The notes below the pieces were generated by a model that saw nothing but the letters and a program-made list of their open reading frames with translations, did no database searches and was not told the DNA's origin. A stretch of DNA of 64,000 nt from Candidatus Contendibacter sp. (lineage in GTDB: Bacteria; Pseudomonadota; Gammaproteobacteria; Competibacterales; Competibacteraceae), in NCBI GenBank assembly GCA_029624765.1, contig JARSSO010000032.1, positions 1 through 64,000 of the forward strand. The letters are read 5' to 3'. Positions 42,558 through 52,100 of the stretch are shown here, one piece after another; position 1 is the stretch's first letter; the number at the start of each line of letters is the position of its first letter. A program made the position numbers and the translations under genes.

Positions 42558-43154
42558 GTGGCCGCCTCGCCGCTGCTGAATCGACTGATGACGGCGCTGC
42601 GCTGCCTGCCGGGGGTGGGGCCGAAATCCGCCCAGCGGATGGCGTTGCATCTGCTGGAGCGGGATCGCGACGGCGCGGGCCGGCTGGTCGAGGCGCTGCG
42701 GGCGGCGCTGGACGGCATCGGCCATTGTCGGTTGTGCCGCGACCTGAGCGAAACCGAACTTTGCGCCCTGTGCGCCAACCCGCGCCGCGACCGCGCGTTG
42801 CTGTGCGTGATCGAAACTCCCGCCGACGTGCTGGCGGTGGAGCAGGCCACCGGCTTCCAGGGCGTGTACTTCGTGTTGATGGGGCGCCTGTCGCCACTGG
42901 ACGGCATCGGTCCGGCGGAACTGGGGCTGGACGCGCTGGAAGCGCGGCTGGACGCCGACGAGGTTCGCGAGATCATCCTGGCCACCAACCCGACCGTGGA
43001 AGGCGAGGCCACCGCCCATTACATCGCCGAACTGGCCCGCGAGCGCGGCATCCGCGCCACCCGCATCGCCCATGGAGTGCCGCTGGGCGGAGAACTGGAA
43101 TCCGTGGACGGCGGCACGCTGGCGCACGCCTTCGCCGGCCGCCGGGATTGGTAA
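42558..43154 (+). CDS. recR: Recombination mediator RecR
   Basis: 198 residues. A helix-hairpin-helix ([17 protein letters not shown]) precedes the C4 zinc finger (C57, C60, C69, C72) and a Toprim domain ([18 protein letters not shown]; later [19 protein letters not shown]). With RecF/RecO it loads RecA on gapped DNA. GTG start 42558, 9 bp after ybaB. Confidence 0.96.
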   Translation: MAASPLLNRLMTALRCLPGVGPKSAQRMALHLLERDRDGAGRLVEALRAALDGIGHCRLCRDLSETELCALCANPRRDRALLCVIETPADVLAVEQATGFQGVYFVLMGRLSPLDGIGPAELGLDALEARLDADEVREIILATNPTVEGEATAHYIAELARERGIRATRIAHGVPLGGELESVDGGTLAHAFAGRRDW

Positions 43155-43173
43155 GGCCTACCGGAGCAACGTC

Positions 43174-43518
43174 ATGACCGACTGCATTTTCTGCAAGATC
43201 GCCGCCGGCGAGATTCCCGCCGCCAAGCTTCACGACGACGGCGAGGTGGTGGTCTTCCGGGACATCAATCCCGAGGCTCCCATTCATCTGCTGATTATCC
43301 CCCGGCGGCACATTCCCACCCTCAACGACCTGACCGAGGCCGACGCCGCGTTGATCGGCCGGCTGTATCTGGCGGGCCAGCACGTCGCGGCGGAGCTGGG
43401 CGTGGCGGAGCGTGGTTACCGGACAGTGATCAACTGCAACCGGGACGCCGGCCAGATCGTCTTTCATGTTCACATGCACCTGCTGGCGGGCCGGGAACTG
43501 GGCTGGCCGCCGGGGTGA
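43174..43518 (+). CDS. HIT family nucleotide hydrolase (HinT-like)
   Basis: 114 residues. The histidine-triad motif HVHMH (H98, H100, H102) carries the nucleophile H100, and the N-terminal C4/C7 pair (CIFCKI) with upstream histidines may bind zinc. It hydrolyses purine-nucleoside phosphoramidates such as AMP-lysine. CCGGAG precedes ATG 43174. It lies 19 bp after recR and so probably ends the dnaX transcription unit. Confidence 0.93.
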   Translation: MTDCIFCKIAAGEIPAAKLHDDGEVVVFRDINPEAPIHLLIIPRRHIPTLNDLTEADAALIGRLYLAGQHVAAELGVAERGYRTVINCNRDAGQIVFHVHMHLLAGRELGWPPG

Positions 43519-43565
43519 CGGCGCCCTTATAGAGACCGCCCGGCTTGGCGCCTCCCGCCGCTTGG

Positions 43566-45257
43566 CTACCGGATATAGGTGTTCAGCAGGGTATAGTCGC
43601 CATCCAGCCGATCCGGTACGTCGCGCAGTTTCCATTCCCTCCATTGCGACTGGCTCCAAATGAATGGCGCGCCCTTGACGTAAGGCGTGCCGAATTTCAT
43701 CCAGAAGCCCTGGACCGGAGAATCCACGTCCAGCACCCCCTCTAGCCGCATCATGCGTCGGGCCAGGCTCACGGAACCCGCTTTGGCGTCGAGCGAGCCA
43801 TCGGGAATGGTCTTGGGAGTGGGCGTCTCGCCATAGCCAAGGTCCCAGCGCCCGAAAATGGATAGCGGATTGCGAGGCGCGGTGTAGGTGATCAGCTGCT
43901 TGGCCGATTCCAGATCGTTCACCGCGCCGATCCTGGCCAGGAACTGCCGCTTGCGGGCCGGCCGGGTGTCCAGCGCCTTGAGATCGCGGCGAATCTGATA
44001 GGACGCCGGATAGTTGATACCGATCAGGTAGTCGCTGGCCACCATCTGGCGGTCGTAACGCGGGTCCAGACCCTCCGGCTGGGTCGTGACCGTGTAGCCG
44101 CCCTTGCCGTTTGCCTTATAGAACACGAAGCTCTTGTACGACATCTCCACCAGCCCGATGTCCCCGGTCTTGGCGTCGATCACCATGTAGCCGTTCATGT
44201 AGGTGCCGGACGGCTCCAACGCGATGTATTTGAAAAATTCATCCAGGGAACGGGAGAACTGCTCGGCCAGGGTCGCCCGCCAGAACATCCACAACGCTTC
44301 GACCTTGGGTTCGGTATAGGTAGCGTGATGCGTGGTTTCGTTGAACAGAATGCCATGGTTGTTGTAGCCAAAATCCGAACTCGAACCCAGATAACCGGGT
44401 GCAATCGGATTGAAGGTCATGAAATCGCCGTTGACCCACAGGCTCATCGCCTGAGTCTGACTGAGAAAGCCGGACCAACTGTTGTGCGCGATTAGAATGT
44501 CGTTCTGGGTCTTCTTGACGAAGGCGGAACATTTGCCTGGCCGCTGACTGGCGGCCCGCGGCGGGTGATCGGGCAGCACGTCGAGCAGATCCTGAAAGGC
44601 GTTGACGAAATACACGTCCATGAAGCTCAGTGTGGGCGTCTGATAGCCAAGTTTCAGATCGGTGGCGCTCAGGGTCGGCGACCAGGCGTCGGTAAACGCC
44701 AACGCCGCCGGCTGATTTTGGGTCACGCCGTGATGGATGCCAACCAGGCGGTATAGCAACCGCCGCATTTTCTTGCCGATGTCCGCATCCTTGGCCCGCT
44801 GGATGTAATCGACAGTGTACTGAAGATTCAGCGCCAAGGTTCGTTGCGCCAGTTCCAGTTCCGCCGCCGAGGGCGGAATTTGCTTGGGATAGCTGTGCTT
44901 GGGGTTGGTGAGATAGGCGTTGTCCCAGGAGTTGTCGCGGGCCGCGATGATTTTTTGCCCTTGCAGCTTGCCCTGGATGAAACCGGCTTCGTATTCGGCT
45001 TTGTAGACGTTGGAGTCGTTCGACACGATGCTGACGTTGACAATATTGTTGACAGTCTCGATCACGCCTTGCGTGTCGTGATCAAGCCGATAACGGGTTA
45101 ATGGGTTGCCGGCCTGGGTGACGGTTGTGCTGAAACCCGGCGGTTCTGACGGGCGCCGCGCCGATTCACCGGGTGAACCGCAAGACGCGACGATCAGTAA
45201 AGCGGCGCCAGCCAGTATGAGTCGAGACCCAAGAGAGTTAAATGACTTGAATGACAT
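43566..45257 (-). CDS. Phospholipase B-like (PLBD/LAMA-type) Ntn-hydrolase lipoprotein
   Basis: 563 residues. The signal ends in a lipobox (IVAS|C26), so it should be an exported lipoprotein. The centre carries KCSAFVKK, with C243 as predicted autoprocessing nucleophile, then LIAHNSWSGF, SLWVNGDF, GYLGSSSDFGYNNHG and FNETTHHA. This order matches eukaryotic phospholipase B-like proteins, where cleavage before CSA exposes the N-terminal Cys nucleophile and the HNTW segment follows. Residues N55-N121 and the C-terminal WKLRDVPDR also fit. The substrate is unknown: a lipid, amide or peptide bond. GAGGGGGA precedes the ATG. It converges with the HIT gene and is divergent from the cytochrome gene. 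Confidence 0.7.
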   Translation of the reverse strand: MSFKSFNSLGSRLILAGAALLIVASCGSPGESARRPSEPPGFSTTVTQAGNPLTRYRLDHDTQGVIETVNNIVNVSIVSNDSNVYKAEYEAGFIQGKLQGQKIIAARDNSWDNAYLTNPKHSYPKQIPPSAAELELAQRTLALNLQYTVDYIQRAKDADIGKKMRRLLYRLVGIHHGVTQNQPAALAFTDAWSPTLSATDLKLGYQTPTLSFMDVYFVNAFQDLLDVLPDHPPRAASQRPGKCSAFVKKTQNDILIAHNSWSGFLSQTQAMSLWVNGDFMTFNPIAPGYLGSSSDFGYNNHGILFNETTHHATYTEPKVEALWMFWRATLAEQFSRSLDEFFKYIALEPSGTYMNGYMVIDAKTGDIGLVEMSYKSFVFYKANGKGGYTVTTQPEGLDPRYDRQMVASDYLIGINYPASYQIRRDLKALDTRPARKRQFLARIGAVNDLESAKQLITYTAPRNPLSIFGRWDLGYGETPTPKTIPDGSLDAKAGSVSLARRMMRLEGVLDVDSPVQGFWMKFGTPYVKGAPFIWSQSQWREWKLRDVPDRLDGDYTLLNTYIR

Positions 45258-45611
45258 GATTCCCCCTCATCGCACTGGTTGATGGCAACGGGCGGAAAAC
45301 GATTTCCGCCCGTTGCTGACGGATGAATCAAGACCATATTGATTATACGACTTTTAAGGCCGGCGGGAGGCCAGTCAAGCAGACCACCAGGCTCGATGGC
45401 GCGCTTTCGCGGTTACGAGAGCCACACCGAAGGCCATCGCCGGCGGCGGAACCACGATGGCTCCGACTAGCCTTGTTTACATAGCACTATCAATCAGTTA
45501 TCAATGCAATTCTTTTTATTGGCTCTTGCAAGCGTGGTTTGTCCACGATCTATACTTCAATTCCGAAGCATGCAGTCTGACTAAAAGCTCTATCTGGTGA
45601 TGAGGTGCATG
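45258..45611. other. Intergenic region between PLBD-like gene and cytochrome c
   Basis: 354 bp between divergent genes. It holds a strong 14-bp inverted repeat (45285-45316), AT-rich stretches at 45330-45355 and 45470-45530 that could contain promoters, and no recognisable gene. Confidence 0.45.
45285..45316. repeat. 14-bp perfect inverted repeat upstream of PLBD-like gene
   Basis: GCAACGGGCGGAAA (45285-45298) pairs perfectly with TTTCCGCCCGTTGC (45303-45316) around ACGA. It sits 28 bp upstream of the PLBD-like start codon, so it lies in its leader or promoter. It has no T-tract, so an operator or a regulatory hairpin is likelier than a terminator. Confidence 0.65.
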
Positions 45612-46214
45612 ATGAGACAAGTTACAGTTCCGTCGTACTTGGAAGCTGTTCGATCTTCCCGGACAGCGTTAAGAACCGCCGGTTTCCTGGCATTGGGCAT
45701 TCTTGGGCTTGGCGTCGCCAATGGGTCCGCCCTGGCCGCGAGCGGCGACGATCTCACCGCGCGCGGCGCTTATCTGGTGGCGGGGCTGGGTTGCGCCGAT
45801 TGCCATACGCCCATGAAGATGGGACCGAAAGGCCCTGAGCCGGACTTGTCCCGTCAACTGTCGGGCCATCCGGAAAATCTGAAATTGCCACCGCCACCCA
45901 AGGCTGACGGGTCCTGGGTCTGGTTCGGGTCCGCGACCAATACCGCGTATGCGGGGCCTTGGGGAATCAGCTACGCGATCAACCTGACCCCTGACAAGGA
46001 AACCGGTTTGGGCAACTGGCGGGAGGAGGATTTCGTGCAGGCGATCAAGACCGGCAAGCACGCCGGGGTTGGCCGCCCGATCATGCCGCCGATGCCCTGG
46101 CCGGCCATGTCGCACCTGAGCGAGGACGATCTGCGGGCGATGTTCCGGTATTTGCAGACCCTACCACCGATCCACAACCGGGCGCCCGACTATCAGCCAC
46201 CGGCTTCGGGGTGA
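45612..46214 (+). CDS. Class I c-type cytochrome, monohaem, periplasmic
   Basis: 200 residues. An N-terminal hydrophobic export segment (about 22-42, ending SALA) precedes one haem-binding motif CADCH (C61, C64, H65). Downstream PIMPPMPW offers methionine axial ligands, and the domain closes with DDLRAMFRYLQTLPP, the usual last helix. The closest general type is the small cytochrome subunit that accepts electrons from periplasmic dehydrogenases, but no dehydrogenase is adjacent. ATG 45612 is preferred because GAGG is 6 bases upstream; 45609, 45600 and GTG 45597 are in-frame alternatives. Confidence 0.85.
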   Translation: MRQVTVPSYLEAVRSSRTALRTAGFLALGILGLGVANGSALAASGDDLTARGAYLVAGLGCADCHTPMKMGPKGPEPDLSRQLSGHPENLKLPPPPKADGSWVWFGSATNTAYAGPWGISYAINLTPDKETGLGNWREEDFVQAIKTGKHAGVGRPIMPPMPWPAMSHLSEDDLRAMFRYLQTLPPIHNRAPDYQPPASG

Positions 46215-46245
46215 ACCACCGGGAGTGGAGTTCGCGCCATCCCGA

Positions 46246-48114
46246 TCAATTGCGGGCGCCGACCGAACTGTCGTGGACTTGCAATTCCAGGTGATCCAGC
46301 AGCAATGCCTGTAGATCGGCGTGAAAGCGGCGGGCGGCGGCGGGCGTCAACCGATGCTGGGCGTTGAGCAGGGCGGCATGGTAAAGCCCGGTCAACAGGG
46401 GTCGATAGCGCGCCTCGGTGGGATCGGCCACCGCGCCAAGTCGTTGCACCAGCGGATGCGTCGCGTTCAGCAGCAAGGTCAGCGGTTGACGGCGCAAGCG
46501 GTCGCGCACCTCACCGGCCAGTTCCGCCAGTCCGTCCAGCAGAAACGGTTTCTCCAACGCCTGTTCCATCGCGTCGAACGCGGCGATGCGCTGGCCCGCC
46601 AGCAAGACCGCGCTTAACTCGTCCGGTCGAAACCGGCGCACCTGGGTTTTGACTCGGGTTTCCATCTCGGCCAATGCCCGGTCCATCGCGCGTTCCAATC
46701 GGGCGTATTCGGCCTGTTCCGCCGCGTCCAGCCGTTCGTAAAGGGCTGGATCGTCCAGTCGGTCCAATGGCTTCAGTTCCACCGCTTTCGGATGCCGTTC
46801 GGCATAACGGCGCAACAGCGTTTCGTCGAAGGGTCGTCCGGCGTTGATCGCCAGCAGGCCGCGCGCCTGGCAGAGCGCGTAGAACTGGTTGGCGTCGGCG
46901 GCGTGGGTGAAGAAATAGAGGGGCTTTTTGCCGTTCGTCGTCGGCTGGCGGTCGAGATAATCGGGCAGGGTCAACTGCCCCTGATCGGTCTCGAACGGCA
47001 AATGATCGAGTACCGCCGCGCCGAAGTCCGGGTGCTGGGCCGCCATGCCCTTGATGGCGTCGTGATGCCAGTCGCAGAGTTGCAGGAAGCGCGGCCGGTC
47101 GCGGGCGGCCAGGTCGAGCAGGGCGGTGACGATCAATTCACCCAGGGCCACGCGCAGGGCGTGATAGACCCCGTCTCGTACCACGTTGTCGCGGGCGGCG
47201 GTCGGTTGCAAATCGGGGCAATCCACCACCCCGCGCACGAACCGCGCCCATTCCGGCAGTAATTCGGCGTCGTTCGGGCGAATGCTCATCCGGGTCTGGA
47301 AGAGATCGACCGTTCCGCCGGCTTGACCGCCGGGCGCGTAGCGGGTGGGGATGAACAACCCGCCCAATGCGCGCGGATTCGACAGATCGACCGGGATGAC
47401 CACCAACGGCGGATCGGCGTAACGCTGGTTCAGGAAGGCGGTCAGCAACCGTTCTCGCTCGCCGGGATCGCGCCAGACCGGTTCGTGCCAGGGGGCGTTG
47501 ACGGCGTTGATCGGACCGAAGCCGTCGAGCAGGATCGGGAACGGCAGGAAATCGGCGTAGCGCCGCACGGTTTGCCGGAGGATGCGGCCGTCAAGAAAGG
47601 CGGTTCGGTCGGGCGCCAAGGTGACGACGACACGGGTTCCGGGCGGTTGGGCGCTCGCCGGCAGGGCGTCCAGTTCGTAATCCTCGCCGCCGTGGTTGAC
47701 CCAGCGCCAGGCTTGGGTCGCCATCGGTTTGCGGGTGTAGACCTCGATCCGTTCCGCGACCACGAATGCCGACAGCAGGCCGATGCCGAACTGGCCGATG
47801 GTGGCGACCGCCACGTCGCGGGTGGCCAATTCGCGGGCGCGGCTGCCGGTGCCGGTGCTGCCGATGACGCTGAGGAATTCCTCGATGTCCCGCCGGTCCA
47901 TGCCGGTGCCGTTGTCGCTGAAGCTCAGCGCGCGGCTGGACTCGTCCATGTCGATGCGAATCTCGCCGGCCGGTTCCGGTTCGTGGACCCGGCGTAACTG
48001 GATGCTGTCGTGGGCGTTCTGCAACAGTTCACGGACGAACACGTCCGGCTCCGGGTACAAGCTCCTGGCCAGCAATCGGACCAGACCTTGAAAGCTGGCG
48101 CGCATCTTGGGCAT
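46246..48114 (-). CDS. htpG: Divergent HSP90 family chaperone (HtpG-like)
   Basis: 622 residues, the length of E. coli HtpG (624). The GHKL ATPase motifs are E29/N33 (ELLQNAHDS), D67-G71 (DNGTGM), and GQFGIGLLSAF (107-117). The middle domain has the catalytic-loop arginine region QPTAARDNVVRDG. Many surface segments differ from the canonical HtpG, e.g. the N-terminus starts directly at ASFQGLVRLLARSLYPEPD, so it may be a specialised paralogue. It is divergent from the zinc-ribbon/CHAT unit with 127 bp between. Symbol given for the family, not as proof of orthology. Confidence 0.8.
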   Translation of the reverse strand: MPKMRASFQGLVRLLARSLYPEPDVFVRELLQNAHDSIQLRRVHEPEPAGEIRIDMDESSRALSFSDNGTGMDRRDIEEFLSVIGSTGTGSRARELATRDVAVATIGQFGIGLLSAFVVAERIEVYTRKPMATQAWRWVNHGGEDYELDALPASAQPPGTRVVVTLAPDRTAFLDGRILRQTVRRYADFLPFPILLDGFGPINAVNAPWHEPVWRDPGERERLLTAFLNQRYADPPLVVIPVDLSNPRALGGLFIPTRYAPGGQAGGTVDLFQTRMSIRPNDAELLPEWARFVRGVVDCPDLQPTAARDNVVRDGVYHALRVALGELIVTALLDLAARDRPRFLQLCDWHHDAIKGMAAQHPDFGAAVLDHLPFETDQGQLTLPDYLDRQPTTNGKKPLYFFTHAADANQFYALCQARGLLAINAGRPFDETLLRRYAERHPKAVELKPLDRLDDPALYERLDAAEQAEYARLERAMDRALAEMETRVKTQVRRFRPDELSAVLLAGQRIAAFDAMEQALEKPFLLDGLAELAGEVRDRLRRQPLTLLLNATHPLVQRLGAVADPTEARYRPLLTGLYHAALLNAQHRLTPAAARRFHADLQALLLDHLELQVHDSSVGARN

Positions 48115-48241
48115 GGAGTGGCGGCCTCCTGGATTGCGGGGTGGTGCAAGACGCTTCGTTGGCCTCGACCCTTCAGTTCTTCAGCGAGATTATCGCTGCT
48201 ATCCTAGCGGTGTCGAGGCAGTGGAATAAGGGGCAATGACG

Positions 48242-48628
48242 ATGAGACAGGCGCTGAACATCAAGTGCTGGCAGTGTGGAGAGGTATTTACGATGAGCGC
48301 CAAGCTTTCCCAAAAGCCGGACTCACGGGTGGAAGCGGTGGCTCCGTGTCCCTTTTGTCAAGCCGTCAATCAGGTGATCGTTCGCGCCGAGCAGGTGCAA
48401 GCCACCGTTTCGTATAAGGACGGTCAATCCCTTGAAGCAGTTTCTCTGGAAAAACCCGGTGCGTTGCTGAGTTACATATTCGGGGGGACGCCGCTTCCGC
48501 CAGAGGGTCTAATGCATTATTACCCGCCCCGCCCAACTCCCGATCCGCCGCCACCCAAACCGACTCCGCCGGACAGACCGACCTCTCCGGACAAATCGAT
48601 CCCCTCGAACGAGGAGCACTCAAAATGA
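48242..48628 (+). CDS. Small zinc-ribbon protein with proline-rich tail
   Basis: 128 residues. Two CxxC knuckles, C9/C12 (CWQC) and C36/C39 (CPFC), form a zinc ribbon, followed by a β-like stretch and a tail very rich in Pro, Asp and Lys (about 80-122). No signal or membrane segment is present. ATG 48242 is favoured over 48236 because AAGGGG (48228-48233) is then 8 bases away. It overlaps the next gene by 4 bp (ATGA), tying it to the CHAT-protein unit. The family is unrecognised; an adaptor or nucleic-acid/protein-binding role is a guess. Confidence 0.65.
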   Translation: MRQALNIKCWQCGEVFTMSAKLSQKPDSRVEAVAPCPFCQAVNQVIVRAEQVQATVSYKDGQSLEAVSLEKPGALLSYIFGGTPLPPEGLMHYYPPRPTPDPPPPKPTPPDRPTSPDKSIPSNEEHSK

Positions 48629-49077
48629 CCGACGTGCGCCATAACTTGCGGTTTTCCGCCCGCATGAACATCAGCTACCACGAGGGCTTGGAACGATTCT
48701 ATGGTCAGTGGCTGGGCTGGTCGGCGTTTGTCTCGCTGATCCTGTCCAGCGCCGCGTTCGCCGCCCTCAGCAACCTGGTTCCGCAAGGCTTGCAACCGTT
48801 TCGCGAGTGGTTGCTGGCTGCCCTGGCCTTGATCGTGACCGCCTTGAACGGCGGGGTGTTGGCGTTTGGAATGCGCGGCAAGTTCATCACCCATGCGGAA
48901 CTGAAGCGGAAATGGATCGACTTTCTGGGGCGGGTGGAGACTGTCGAGGAAGCGGAATTGCCCACGCTGGAGCGCAAGCTTCACGAACTCAACGCCCAGG
49001 AGCCGGCTTCCTATCCTCGCCGCCTGAATCGTGCCTATGCGGACGCCTGCACGATGCTCGGCGTCAAGCCGGTATAA
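48625..49077 (+). CDS. Two-helix membrane protein, SLATT-like
   Basis: 150 residues. A short N-terminal helix (about 13-27) precedes two adjacent transmembrane helices (about 29-48 and 62-82), then a long charged cytosolic helix region (LKRKWIDFLGRVET, LERKLHELNAQ) up to the C-terminus. The layout resembles SLATT-type proteins, which pair with sensors in bacterial conflict systems and are proposed to form pores. I see no sequence signature that proves this. The start lies inside the upstream stop (ATGA) and the CHAT gene begins 29 bp later. Confidence 0.5.
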   Translation: MTDVRHNLRFSARMNISYHEGLERFYGQWLGWSAFVSLILSSAAFAALSNLVPQGLQPFREWLLAALALIVTALNGGVLAFGMRGKFITHAELKRKWIDFLGRVETVEEAELPTLERKLHELNAQEPASYPRRLNRAYADACTMLGVKPV

Positions 49078-49106
49078 CCTCAAGGCGCTCCGTCAGACAT
49101 TCCACC

Positions 49107-52100
49107 ATGCCTGCCCATCTCCATACCCCGCTGATTTTGCAGCCGCCCGCCGACTTGGCCAGTCGCTTTCCTCATGTGCTCAGGCTGGCTCAGGATTTGT
49201 CGCTGAAGTATGTCTATCGGTACGTGGTGACGGAGCAGGATTTACAAACCGTGGGCGATGCGCTTTGGCAAACGCTGGGTGCGGACGAGGCGCTCGCGAC
49301 CGCGCGCCAGGCCGCCGGTACGCGAATACTGCCGCTGATTCTTGAAAGCGCCGATCCGCTGGTGCAGTCCTTGCCGTGGGAGTGCCTGCATCATCCCGAA
49401 CACGGTTTTTTGGGCAAGCATCCCGGCTTCAGCCTGACGCGCCGCTGGTCCGCCGCGCCGTCCGCTTCCGTCGAACCGCCCAAAGGCCCGCTGAAAGTCT
49501 TGCTGTTCACTTCTCTGCCCGACGATAAGGAGCGTTTGGACACGGAAAGCGAGCAGGCGAACGTGGTGGAGGCGCTGGACCGGCTAATCCATGATGGATG
49601 GGTGGAACTGACGACGCCCGACGACGGGCGCTTCGATCATTTTCGGCAATTGCTTCGAGAGCAGGAATTTCATCTGGTGTTCTTGAGCGGTCACGGCGAG
49701 TTTAACGCCGATCCGCTGTTGGGTCAGACGGGCGCGAGGTTTCTGTTCGAGGGCGCGGATGGCCGGCATCATCGGGTGGAAGGCGAGGAACTGGCGAAAG
49801 TGTTTTCGGGGACCGCCGTGCAAGCGGTGGTATTGTCGGCCTGTCAGTCCGGCAAATCGGCGTCCGCCGATCTCGGTTCCAGCTTGGCAGTGCAGTTGCT
49901 GGACGCGGGTTTGCCGCATGTGGTGGGGATGCGGGAATCCATCCTGGACGTGGCGGGCACTCACTTTGCCCATGCGTTGTGCAAAGCGCTGGGTCTAAAA
50001 GAACGGCTGGATGTCGCCCTGCAAGCCGCGCGGGGATTTATCGCCGAGTCGCCGGCGCTGGCCGGGCCGCGCAAAGACTTGTCCGGGGCGACGGAGCGGA
50101 GTTGGGGGCAGTGGTGCTTGCCTCTGCTGTACAGCCGCGACCCGGCGCAACCCTTGATCGACTGGCAATTTCAGCCGATGCCGCCGCCACCGTTGTTGGA
50201 GCGTTATCACGACATCGCGGGTATTCCATTGCCCGCCGCGTTTATCGGGCGACGGCGGGAACTGCGGGAACTGGGACAACTCGTGTACGGCGACCGACCG
50301 CAACAATGCTTGTTGACCGGCGCGGGCGGCCAAGGCAAGACCAGTTTGGCGGGACGCTTGGCGCAGCGCTTGGAAAACCGGGGTTGGTTGGTGCGGGCTT
50401 ACACGGCACGGCAAGAGAACAACTGGGGCGATTTCGTCAACGAGTTGCTGTTTTGCCTGGAGAAACCGCTGGCTGAACAGGTGGATCGTGCGTTGTTGCG
50501 TTGCCGGACGGAGACTGACAAGGCGCGATTGATATTACGGGCATTGATGCAGCAGACCGGCAACCGGTTGGCATTGGTGTTCGATAACCTGGAAACCTTG
50601 CAAGACCCGGCCACGGGGCGAATCACTGACGACGCGGTGGCCGCGTGGCTGGATGCCTGCAAGCCGGTAGGTTCCGACCCTGCGCCCGTGGTGCTGGTCA
50701 CGTCGCGCTGGGCGATTCCCGGTTGGGAGGGAGACCGGCGCACGCAGCGACCACTCGGAAAACCGTTGTACGGAGATTTCCTGCGCTATCACCAGCAGTT
50801 GAGCGGAGCGCCGTGGGGCGTGGAACGGCTGCGCCGGTTGTACGAGGCGTTGGACGGCAATTTCAAAGGCTTGGGGTTTTTCCACGGCTTGAGCCAAGTA
50901 GCCGGGGACGACGAGGCGTTTCTCCAACAACTGGAGCATTCCAAGAAGAAGCTGCAACTCCACATGATGGTGGAGAAGCTGGTCAGCTATCTGCAACCGG
51001 ACGAGCGGGAATTACTGAACCGATTGCGCGCCTATTTGGCCTCGACCTTCGCTGATGGGGTGCGCATCGTCGCCCAGGATTTGGCCGAGCCGGAGCGATT
51101 ATTACGGCGGCTGGTCGAGCTGTCGCTGGTGGAAGTGGAGATGGAGCCGGAATTGCGCTTGCCGCGTTACCGGCTATCGCCGGTGGTGGCGGACTGGTTG
51201 CAACAGTGTGAACCGGAACCGGCGAACGACATCCGGCAACGCGCGGCGCGGTATCAGCTTTGGGTGCATGATAACCTGCTACCCACGTTGGAACAGGCGC
51301 TCATCGCGCATGAAGCCTTGCGGCAGAGCGCCTTGGACGACGAAGCAGCCCAGTTCGCGTTGGGCAATATTGTTCCCTACTTTGGCCGGATAGGGCTGTA
51401 TCACACGCTGCTTAAGGAGTGGTTGCCAGCCTTGCGGGAAAGCCAGGATCAAGCATTGCGAGCATGGGCCCTTAACGACTCTGGTACGACGTGCATTCGT
51501 GTAGGCCAATATGACGAAGCTCGCTCCTACTTGGAGAGGTCACAAACCATCTACCAGACCCTCGGCAACCGGACTGGGGAAGGTGCGGTCCTCAGCAACC
51601 TCGCGCGGACTTACTACGTACGGGGGAATGCCGCGACGGCGCTGCGTTATCTGGAAGAGTCGCTAGCCATCCAGCGGGACATCGGTGACAGGGCCGGGGA
51701 AGGCAGAACTCTCAATAACCTCTCACAGATTTACGATACGCGAGGAGATTACGACACGGCGCTGCGTTATCTGGAAGAGTCGCTAATCATCCAACGAGCC
51801 ATCAGTGACCGGGCGGGAGAAGGCGTGGTCCTTAACAACCTCTCGGCGCTTTACCAGGCGCGGGGGGATTACGACTCGGCGCTGCGCCATCTGAAAGACT
51901 CGTTGATCCTCCGCCGGACCGTCGGCGACCGGGCCGGCGAAGGCACGACCCTCAACAATCTCTCGACGCTTTACCAGGCGCGCGGGGATTACGACACGGC
52001 GCTGTGTTATCTGGAAGAGTCGCTAACCATCCAGCGGGACATCGGCGACCGGGCGGGATTATGCGCTACGCTGTTCAATATAGGGGGTGTCTATTTGCAG

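Noticed and set aside
51481..52064. CRISPR-like array
   Set aside because: The periodic repeats are 120 bp, in frame, and encode TPR units inside a long gene; there are no short repeats with unique spacers.
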